In this document: positions 7,789 to 16,800 of the stretch, one piece after another
Numbering within the stretch: position 1 is the first letter of the stretch
Layout of the letters: each line of letters starts with the position of its first letter
Source: Pirellulaceae bacterium
GTDB taxonomy: Bacteria; Planctomycetota; Planctomycetia; Pirellulales; Pirellulaceae
DNA: 64,000 bases
NCBI GenBank assembly: GCA_030681235.1
Contig: JAUXWY010000475.1
Location: forward strand, 1 to 64,000
Direction: 5' to 3'
Position numbers and translations under genes: made by a program
Notes under the pieces: model-generated
What the model was told of the DNA's origin: nothing
Database searches by the model: none
What the model saw: only the letters and a program-made list of their open reading frames with translations

Positions 7789-7962
7789 ATGTTGAATTTA
7801 GCCATTTCCTGTCTCATCATTGCCTTGATTGCTGCCCTCTTGGGATTTGGCGGGATCGCCGGATCTTTTGTTGGAATCGCGAAGATCCTTTTCTTCGTGT
7901 TCTTGGTCTTGGCGGTCTTGGCATTCCTATTTGGAAAACGAGTTGGAGGCGTTGGTGTCTAA
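7789..7962 (+). CDS. UPF0391 / DUF1328 membrane protein (YtjA-like)
   Basis: 57-residue protein with two hydrophobic helices separated by [14 protein letters not shown]. This glycine-rich centre and the ending [12 protein letters not shown] are characteristic of the DUF1328/UPF0391 family. ATG start at 7789; the ribosome site is weak. The family is common and often sits among stress-induced genes; its function is unknown. It is followed after about 107 bases by a terminator. Confidence 0.88.
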   Translation: MLNLAISCLIIALIAALLGFGGIAGSFVGIAKILFFVFLVLAVLAFLFGKRVGGVGV

Positions 7963-8069
7963 AACCATAAGCGAGTAGCCAGCGATAAACCATGGCTGCT
8001 ATCCAACGAATCTGCATGGCGGCCGGTCGAGGCCGCGATGCAGATGTGGTCACTGTTCACAGCCAAAAC

Positions 8070-8106
8070 GCGGACCGCCACGAGCTTGGCGGTTCGCACT
8101 GTTTTT
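8070..8106 (+). terminator. intrinsic terminator after the DUF1328 gene
   Basis: An 11-bp stem GCGGACCGCCA / TGGCGGTTCGC (one G-T pair, six-base loop), then ACTG and TTTTT at 8102-8106. The stem could also serve the convergent minus-strand gene. Confidence 0.75.
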
Positions 8107-8183
8107 AACGCCAAGTTGGAATTCGCAAAGTCGACGCGGACCACGCTGTTAAACACCGCTGCTAACTCTGATCGTGAAAGAAC

Positions 8184-8660
8184 TTACTTGCGTTTGGTTG
8201 GGCGAGTGGACGGTATCCCGTCGAGCGTAAACACCATGATTTCCTCGCCGGTCGCTGTACTGATGTCGTGATGCAAGCTGATCACATTCACCAAAGTGCA
8301 GACTCGAATCGCGGCGTCCAGTTCCTTTCGGGCGAGTTCGACCAATTGGCTACGGACCTGCTTGAGGAGAAGTCGGCCTTTGTCGGCAGTTGTCGCGGCC
8401 AGATGCTGTTCGGCCACCGTTAACACGCCGGACATGCGAACAAGCAAGAGATCGCCAATCAAATGAGCCTGCACGTCCTGCGGGCCGCGCCCGAAGTATT
8501 CGAGTGAATAGCGGCGAATCGCGTCGCCGACTTGAGCTTCGATTTCACCCTGAGTTCGCAACTCCGACGGGAGTTCCAAATGAGCCCGTTGCACGGGCGC
8601 CATACCGTTCGTTGTGCTTCGCTGGCGAAGTAACAGACTTGCCGTTGTGTTTGAGTGCAT
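8184..8660 (-). CDS. DUF2294 / MpsC-type protein
   Basis: 158 residues from ATG 8660, with AAAGGA upstream. From about residue 36 the sequence follows the DUF2294 domain: GEIEAQVGDAIRRYSLEYFGRGP, then a DLLLVRMSGVLTVAEQ strand-helix, then VRSQLVELARKELDAAI, and ending HHDISTATGEEIMVFTLD. In Staphylococcus, the MpsC protein of this family is part of a sodium-translocating, membrane-potential-generating system; most homologues are uncharacterised. No MpsA or MpsB partner is nearby, so that role is not implied here. The longer upstream frame has no family similarity and is discarded. It lies in the small stress/envelope gene cluster. Confidence 0.85.
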   Translation of the reverse strand: MHSNTTASLLLRQRSTTNGMAPVQRAHLELPSELRTQGEIEAQVGDAIRRYSLEYFGRGPQDVQAHLIGDLLLVRMSGVLTVAEQHLAATTADKGRLLLKQVRSQLVELARKELDAAIRVCTLVNVISLHHDISTATGEEIMVFTLDGIPSTRPTKRK

Positions 8661-8909
8661 TTGCGTATTCCTTTCAAGTGCCCGCCGCACATGATCGCGT
8701 TTCTGGAAGCTGTTCCAATCGCGTGCGCAGCCATTTCGCCTATGGTGGAATCCGCCAGGGCAAGCCGCATTCGGCCGCGACGTGAACGGAGCCAATCGAT
8801 GCACAACAAACCGAGTTTTCAATGCTCCCGCCGGCTGAAGTCGGTACACCAGCGCTCGCTAAACCGATACCGGGACGGGTTTTCGGCTTTTCAAAGTCGC
8901 ACGCACAAC

Positions 8910-8938
8910 TTGACTTCCAGCGTCCAAAGGTAGATAGT
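8910..8938 (+). promoter_or_regulatory. candidate sigma-70 promoter for the leader of the radical SAM gene
   Basis: TTGACT at 8910-8915, a 17-base spacer, then GATAGT at 8933-8938. Confidence 0.45.
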
Positions 8939-8944
8939 GATCTT

Positions 8945-9095
8945 AGACGAGATACGAGATGCCTTAGAGATATGGCGATTCTCATCCGTCTGGATGACTT
9001 GATGAACTGCAGCCCGATCCTGCTCGGGGGGCAAGTTGTATAGTAAGCCGACGAAGCGAAAATCCTTCGGGAATTGGCTTCGTCGGCTTTTTTTG
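8945..9095 (+). ncRNA. candidate attenuator leader or small RNA
   Basis: About 150 bases lie between the promoter candidate and a perfect terminator whose T run ends 23 bases before the next start codon. It contains GC-rich segments that could pair alternatively (CCCGATCC / CTCGGGGGG near 9013-9031). The layout fits a terminating leader controlling the downstream gene, or a separate small RNA. It does not match any riboswitch consensus I could recognise, including the cobalamin box. Confidence 0.35.
9046..9095 (+). terminator. strong intrinsic terminator just upstream of the radical SAM gene
   Basis: A perfect 12-bp stem AGCCGACGAAGC (9046-9057) / GCTTCGTCGGCT (9077-9088), with a T run from 9088 to 9094. 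It ends 23 bases before the ATG at 9118. Confidence 0.9.
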
Positions 9096-9117
9096 TATTC
9101 AATATGAAGGCGAGCCG

Positions 9118-10668
9118 ATGTCACAAACGCTGCAAGTCATTGTGTTAAAGCCCAGCAAATATGCGGTGAATGGGATTGTGGAACGTTTCCACCGCGGCTT
9201 TATGCCCAATAGCACCGTTCCGTACATTCGCAGTATTACACCGGCAATGATAGGGGACACGCCGATCGAGGTTCATTCGATTGACGAATATGTCCACACG
9301 GATTTGAACTATCTGTCTTTGCTCCAATCGACACGAAGCCGCCCGACGTTGCTGGCCTTGGTGGGCGTTCAAAGTCACCAGTTCCATCGGGCGCTTGACC
9401 TGGCGGCCCTCGCTCGTAGCCACGGTTGCCAAGTCGTGATTGGCGGTCCTCATGTCATGACCTGTGATACCTCGCAGTTGCATGGTTGCGGAATCAGTTT
9501 TGCGTTGGCCGAAGCGGAACTGATTTGGACGCAGATCCTACACGATGCGGCTGCTGGAGAGTTGCAACCGGTCTACGGCCGAGAACAACGCTGGCAACAG
9601 GAATTAGAATCTCCCGTGATCATCCCGCCCGCGCGAGCGGATCTGAAGCGATATGTCGTGCCGATGCTGGGCTTGTACCCGGCCCGCGGATGCCCGTTCT
9701 TATGCAACTTCTGTTCGGTCATCAAGATCGCGGGGCGCAAGATTCGCAGTCAAAGTATTTCCACCACGATGGCAAGTCTCCGCGAGGCCAAAGCGGCCGG
9801 TGTGCGCACGATCATGTTCACCTCCGATAACTTTAACAAATATCCTGAGGCGGAAACCTTATTGAACGCGATGATTGATGAGCGGCTGGGGCTGAGTTTC
9901 TTTGTCCAATGCGACACGCAAATTGCCAGACAAGAATCTTTTGTCGAACGATTGGCCCAAGCGGGTTGTTTTCAAATGTTTGTGGGAGCCGAATCGTTCA
10001 ATCGCCAAACACTGTTGGCGGCCCACAAGGGGCAAAATCGTCCAGAGACGTATCGCGACATTGTTCGACTATGCCGAACACATGGGATCAGTTCGCATTT
10101 TTCCAACATCATTGGCTTCCCACAAGACAACGAACAAGCAGTGAGCGAGCATCTAACGGTGCTCCGCGAATTGTCGCCCACTTGGGCGTCGTTTTATATC
10201 CTCTGCCCGATACCGGGAACCGAACAGTACGACGATTTTCTAACGCAAGGGCTGATCAACGAACGAAACCTGGACCGATTCGATACGACATGCCTCACTT
10301 GGCGACACCCTAATTTCACGCGGGAGCGATTGTCCCACTTGTTGTTCGATTGTTACCGCCATTTTTTTTCGCTGGGGCATGCACTACAAAACGTCAAAGA
10401 CGAAATAAAAGTTCGCCGCAAGGGCGTGTTGAGCCGGTCGGTGGGCAGTCTGGCCATGTCGTTTTTTAGCCGCTACAGCGCGGCGCGGAAACGACATCCC
10501 ATGTCCGGTGGGATTCGCCGCGTGCGATTGGATCGTGCCGACGACTACCTCCGACTTCGGCAGCGCACTTTCGGTTTTGCCTTGGCACCCTTACCCCAGA
10601 GCCTGCAACTGCCGGCTGCGGAACTCGCCCTGCAACCTCGTTTGAAGCGGGATCTCGTGAGCGGATGA
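9118..10668 (+). CDS. B12-binding-domain radical SAM protein
   Basis: 516 residues. The N-terminal 150 residues contain a cobalamin-binding-like Rossmann region (LVGVQSHQFHRALDLAALARSHGCQVVIGGPHV, in two halves). The radical SAM core follows, with the iron-sulfur motif C192-x3-C196-x2-C199 (GCPFLCNFCS), then FTSDNFNKYPEAE, and the strand motifs VGAESFNRQTL and NIIGFPQD. It belongs to the large BchE/HpnJ-like class that performs radical methylation, cyclisation or other modifications. The substrate cannot be told from sequence. The C-terminal 110 residues are basic and not conserved with a family I know. ATG start with GAAGGCGAG just upstream; a terminator in the leader suggests attenuation. 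Confidence 0.88.
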   Translation: MSQTLQVIVLKPSKYAVNGIVERFHRGFMPNSTVPYIRSITPAMIGDTPIEVHSIDEYVHTDLNYLSLLQSTRSRPTLLALVGVQSHQFHRALDLAALARSHGCQVVIGGPHVMTCDTSQLHGCGISFALAEAELIWTQILHDAAAGELQPVYGREQRWQQELESPVIIPPARADLKRYVVPMLGLYPARGCPFLCNFCSVIKIAGRKIRSQSISTTMASLREAKAAGVRTIMFTSDNFNKYPEAETLLNAMIDERLGLSFFVQCDTQIARQESFVERLAQAGCFQMFVGAESFNRQTLLAAHKGQNRPETYRDIVRLCRTHGISSHFSNIIGFPQDNEQAVSEHLTVLRELSPTWASFYILCPIPGTEQYDDFLTQGLINERNLDRFDTTCLTWRHPNFTRERLSHLLFDCYRHFFSLGHALQNVKDEIKVRRKGVLSRSVGSLAMSFFSRYSAARKRHPMSGGIRRVRLDRADDYLRLRQRTFGFALAPLPQSLQLPAAELALQPRLKRDLVSG

Positions 10669-10807
10669 TGAAAAATCCCGGTGTGTCATATTGAGTCGAG
10701 TCGAACGACCCCAATCGAGGCGAAGATATCGGGCCGACTTGCCTCGTGACGCTTCCATCCGCTTACGATTACCCTAAGACAATCATTATAAATTGGAGTT
10801 TACTCTA

Positions 10808-13800
10808 TTGCAGTTTTGGAACTGGAAAAGTCGCGATGCCCGACCATCATTAATTTCTCGTATCGGCGTCGATGGACTCTTCCGCGAGTTGGGCGATGAT
10901 CTGCCTTTGCGGTCGGAACTGTTTAGCCTGACCCAATTGGAACGCCATGGTGAAGCCCTGGCGGAATGGCACGAGATCGATCATCGTCCTGGTCGAGATC
11001 GACTGTTGAGCCGCTTGGCCGAAAACGAACAGATTCTATTGAACGCGTACCAGGTCGTGACGGAGGTGGTCGCTCAAAAGCGGCCCGTCTCGCCAGCCGG
11101 TCAATGGATGCTGGACAACTTCCACGTCGTCGAAGAGCAGATTCGCACGACTCGCCGGCATTTGCCAAAGCAATATAGCCGAGGACTGCCGCGACTTTTG
11201 AACGGCCCTTCGGCCGATTACCCGCGCGTCTACGATCTTGCGTTGGAACTGATCTCCCATGGTGATGGCCGTGTTGACGGGGACTCGTTGCGGAGCTTTG
11301 TCACGGCCTATCAACATCGTTCGCATTTGAATTTGGGAGAACTGTGGGCGATCCCGATCATGATTCGTCAGGCGCTGATCGAGAACTTGCGTCGGGTCGC
11401 GGCCAGAATCGTGCAGGGCACATTGGATCGCAACCGCGCGAGTCAGTGGGCCGATCAGTTTATCGAATGTGCGGAGCAAACGCCCTCCAGACAAATCTTG
11501 GTGGTGGCGGATATGGTCAGGCAAGATCCGCCATTGTCGAGCGCCTTTGTGGCCGAAATGGCCCGGCGGCTAAGCGGTCAAAGCCCCTCCCTAGCGGTCC
11601 CGCTGACTTGGATCGAACAGCGTCTATGGGAGGATGGTCAGACGATCGAGCAGAAGGTGCAGCGCGAAGGGCAACAACAGGCGGTAGACCAAGTCTCGTT
11701 TGGGAACAGCATCGTCAGCCTGAGGGATCTGGATGCCATCGACTGGCGGACGTTTGTTGAGTCCTTGAGTGTCGTCGAGCAGACCTTGTTAGGCGATCCC
11801 GCCGGAATCTATGGCACGATGGACTTCGGCACTCGTGACCAATATCGACACATTATCGAACGGATCGCGAAACGCAGTCTCCTGACCGAACAGGCGATCG
11901 CTCGTCAGGCGGTTCAGATGGCGGAGCAGGCCGCAGCGACTCCTGGTGCGGACAGCCGCTCGAATCATGTTGGATATTTTTTGATCGACCGCGGCTTGCC
12001 GGAATTGGAGCGATCGGCGCGGATGCAGAGGTCGCTGGTGAATCACCTGCTCCGCTTGGGCCGCCGAGCTCGGCTGGCTTGGTATTTGACCGCCATGGGG
12101 CTCATTGCGCTAGGAGCTGCGATTGGCACGCTCGGATTTGTCGCCACAACCGGCTGGCCGTTCTGGGTCTTGGGCGGACTCCTATTCCTGGGTGCCACCC
12201 AACTGGGCGTAGGACTGAGCAATTGGCTGGTGACGTTATTCATCATTCCGAACCGACTACCGCGACTGGACTTCTCGCGAGGCATTCCAGCCGATTTGCA
12301 TTCGTTGGTCGCTGTCCCGACGATGCTCACCAGTGAAAAGAATTTGACGCATCAGCTGGAAGGACTAGAAATTCGCTATCTCGCCAATCGGGACGACAAT
12401 TTAAGGTTCTGTTTGCTGACCGATTTTTGCGATGCTCCCCAAAAATATCGACTCGAAGATGAGACCTTGTTGCAGTTGGCGGCGACGGGCCTGGAATCGC
12501 TCAACGCGAAGTACGCGAACGGCGGCGGGGATGTGTTCTTCTTGTTCCACCGTCCACGCCAATGGAACGCTCAGGAAAAAGTGTGGATGGGGTACGAGCG
12601 AAAGCGGGGCAAGCTCAGCGATCTCAATGCCCTGCTTCGCGGGGGAAACCACGAGTCGTTTTCTTTGATCGTGGGTGACACGTCGTTGCTGATTGGGGCC
12701 AAATACGTCATCACGTTGGACACCGATACGCTGTTGCCACGCGGGATTGCACGGCAACTCGTGGGAACACTTGCCCATCCACTCAATCAGGCACGGATCG
12801 ATTCACAACGCAACATCGTCACCGCGGGTTATGGCATTTTGCAACCAGGAGTGGCGACCACGATGGAACGAGAGGGTCTATCTTGGTTTGCAAGTCTGAA
12901 CGGTGGTGAACCGGGAATGGACCCCTACACGCGGGCGATTTCCGACGTGTACCAAGACCTGTTCTACGAGGGTTCGTTCATCGGCAAAGGAATCTACGAC
13001 GTGGATGCATTCGCCGCCACAACGGAAAAGCGATTCTGTGAAAACCAAATTCTTAGCCATGACTTGTTGGAAGGCTGTTACGCCCGCTGCGGGCTGGCTA
13101 GTGATATTCAAGTTTATGAAAGTTATCCCAATCGATATCTCAGTGATGTCAGCCGACGACATCGTTGGATGCGGGGCGACTGGCAGATTTCCGGCTGGAT
13201 CCTACCGTTCGTATTGGGACCTCTTAGTCGCTGTGCGTCCAATCCGTTGAGTCTGCTCTCGCGTTGGAAAATCCTCGACAATCTGAGACGGAGTTTGGTA
13301 CCAAGCGGGCTCGTGCTGCTGCTGTTGCTGGGATGGTTCATGGCTGCACCCGCGTGGATTTGGACCGGATTCGTTTTGGGTATCGTGTTGATCCCGACGG
13401 TTTTGATGTCCTTGTATTCAGCGTACCGCAAAGCGGTCGACGTGCCGGTTTTGGCCCACTTTGGCGATGTTGGTCGAGCGTTGGGCAAGAGCGTGCAACA
13501 AGCGGGCATGTCGCTGGCGTTTCTTCCCTACGAAGCCAGTGTCAGCTTGGATGCGATTGTTCGCACGATGGTGCGGATGCGTTGGACGCGGGCTCGCATG
13601 TTGGAGTGGAAAACGGCCAGTGACACAGAACTCGAGCGCGCGGGTGGTCTCGTTGCTGCCTATCGGACAATGTGGATCGCGCCGGTGTTGGCGTTCGCCA
13701 CGACGATCGGCCTGTGGGTTGTTAGGCCAGAGGCTTTGTCGGCTGCGGCGTTTCTCTTGGTGCTGTGGCTGATGGGGCCGTTGATTGCTTGGAGAATCAG

Positions 13801-16800
13801 TTGGCCGTCACAAACCAAACAGGCCAAGTTATCTTCGGAGCAGCAACTATTTCTTCATCAGCTGTCGCGCAAGACTTGGCGATTCTTCGTGAAGATGGTT
13901 GGGCCAGAAGATCATTGGCTGCCGCCGGACAATTATCAAGAGGAACCGATCGCCGCGATTGCTCATCGAACATCTCCTACAAACATTGGCGTCTCGCTGC
14001 TCTCCAACCTGGCAGCCTATGATTTTGGTTATATTTCATCGGGCCGATTCCTGGAACGGACTCGACAGACGTTTGCAACGCTGGCGCTGTTGGAACGGTA
14101 TCATGGACATTTCTTGAATTGGTACGACACGCGGACCTTGCAGCCGCTGTTGCCGCGTTATGTTTCGTCGGTCGACAGCGGAAATCTGGCCGGCTATTTG
14201 CTAACGCTCCGAGCGGGATTGAGAGAGCTTCCAACGCGACCGTTGATCGCCTCGCAGCTCTGGGCTTCGTTGGACATCATGCGTCAGATCGTCGAGGACG
14301 CTGCCGAACGTGCCGAGCAAGCGAAGACGTCCAGCGACGCGGTTTTATCAATCTGGCAGAAACTGCGCGAGCCCTTGTCCCAGTTGAGCGGTCACCAGGC
14401 CGATGCCTTCACTCTGTCGGCCGCACGAGACCTGCTGCAGAATCTATGCTCGCGAATGCAAGAATTCTCGCTTGATCAACCGCCACAAGACGAACCGGAA
14501 CTCGCGGCTTGGTTGCGGGAACTGGAGGAGCAATGCTCCGATCACTTGGCGGATTTGATGTCGTTGGCTCCGTGGGTCGGGCATCCAATCTTGGTCGATG
14601 GGCCACAGGGAAAAGCGTCGTTGACCGATCGGCAAGTGAGTGATGTCCAAACGCTGCTCGCTGATCTGGACCAAGTGGGAACTCTGCAAGATGTTGCCGA
14701 CTCCGAACGCCATCTGACGGTGCTCGATGCGCTGATCCACGAGTGCAACAACGGACATGATGTTGCCGCGGCGATGGTGCAGCCGTGGTTGGTAGCCCTG
14801 CGCGAAATGTTGTCTGCCGCAGCTGAATTGGCACGACAGCGAATCGTCGTTATCGAGTCTTTGGTATTGCAGTGTGGAGAATTGGCAGCGATCGAATACG
14901 ACTTTCTGTACGACCGGTCGCGGCGTCTGTTGGCCATCGGATACAACGTCAGCGAACGCCGCCGCGACGCCAGTTTTTATGATCTATTGGCGTCGGAAGC
15001 TCGATTGGGCAGTTTTGTTGCCATCGCTCAAGGGCAATTGGAACAAGAACACTGGTTCGCGCTGGGGCGACTACTGACGACCGCCAAGGGTCAACCGGCG
15101 CTGCTCTCGTGGAGTGGCTCGATGTTCGAGTACTTGATGCCGTTGCTGGTGATGCCGACCTATTCGGACACTTTGCTGGACCAAACCTACGTCGCCGTCG
15201 TCGACCGGCACCGGGAGTACGGTCGGCATCGCGGCGTTCCTTGGGGAATTTCGGAATCGGGTTACAACTTGACCGACGCCTCGCTGATTTACCAATATCG
15301 CGCGTTTGGCGTGCCGGGACTTGGATTCAAAAGGGGGTTGGTCGATGACTTGGTGGTCGCTCCCTATGCAAGTGCCATGGCGCTCATGGTGGCTCCTCAG
15401 CAAGCGTGTGAGAACTTGCAGCGGTTGGAGCAATTGGGGTTTTCCGGGCGCTATGGATTCTACGAGGCCATCGACTACACGCGTTCGCGCGTGCCACGCG
15501 GCCAAACCAACTCGGTCGTACGTTCTTATATGGCTCACCATCAAGGAATGAGCTTTTTGTCATTGGCCTATTTGTTGCTCCACCGACCGATGCAACGGCG
15601 TTTCCGAGCGGATCCACAGTTTCAAGCCACCGAATTATTGTTGCAGGAACGAGTTCCCAAAGCGGCGCCTATTTATCCTCATTCGGCAGAAGTGACCGGC
15701 CGGGACCAATTCGCGGATGAACAAGAGATGCTATTGCGAGTCTACAAGACGCCGCATACACCAACGCCTGAAGTACATTTGCTTTCGAATGGTCGTTACC
15801 ACGTGATGGTGACCAATGCCGGCGGCGGCTACAGCTCTTGGCAGGGACTGGCAGTCACACGCTGGCGTGAAGACACCACCCGTGACAACATGGGCATGTT
15901 CTGCTACGTCCGGGATGTGCAGAGTCAGGAAGTTTGGTCGACCACGTTTCAGCCGACTCGCCGAGCGACGAAGACTTACGAAGCCGTCTTTTCACAGGCT
16001 CGCGCCGAGTTCCGGCGACGGGATCACAAAATTTCGATTCATACCGAGATCGCGGTCTCCCCAGAAGATGATATCGAGATCCGTCGCAGTTCGATCACGA
16101 ACCATTCCAGTGTTGCGAGAACCATTGAATTGACCAGCTATGGAGAAGTGGTTTTGGCCGCCTCGGCTGCCGACGCCACTCATCCAGCCTTTTCGAATCT
16201 TTTTGTACAAACAGAGATTCTCGATTCGCGTCAGGCCATCCTGTGTACTCGGCGACCGAGATCGCGCCAGGAGCAGCCACCTTGGCTACTGCACTTGGTG
16301 GCCGTTGTGGGCGCCCAGACGGGCGAGACCTCGTACGAAACCGATCGTTTGAAGTTTATCGGTCGGTGCAACACCCCGGCGGCACCGGCAGCGATGCGAG
16401 TGCCAGGAAAACTGTCGAATAGTGCGGGCTCGGTGCTTGATCCGATCGTGGCCATTCGCTTCGAGTTGACTTTGCAGCCGGACGAAACCGTCAGTGTGGA
16501 TTTTGTTACTGGTATGGCCAGCACACGGGATACTGCCATCGAGTTGATCAACAAGTACCGAGATCGGCACCTGGCCGACCGTGTTTTTGATATGGCTTGG
16601 ACGCATGGGCAAGTCGTGCTGCGACAATTGAATGCCAGCGAGACGGATGCCCAGCTGTTCGGGCGATTGGCCAGCACGATCGTGTACGCGAGCCCCACGC
16701 TGCGGGCCGATGCGGCGATTCTGAAGAAGAACCGACGCGGGCAGTCTGGCTTGTGGGGACACGGCATCTCGGGCGATTTGCCGATCGTCCTCCTCCGCAT

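Larger units (their letters stand above)
8661..9117. other. intergenic region with leader and terminator of the radical SAM gene
   Basis: 457 bases. The left part holds the promoter of the DUF2294 gene on the minus strand. The right part holds a plus-strand promoter candidate and a strong terminator immediately before the next gene. No protein gene seen. Confidence 0.55.
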
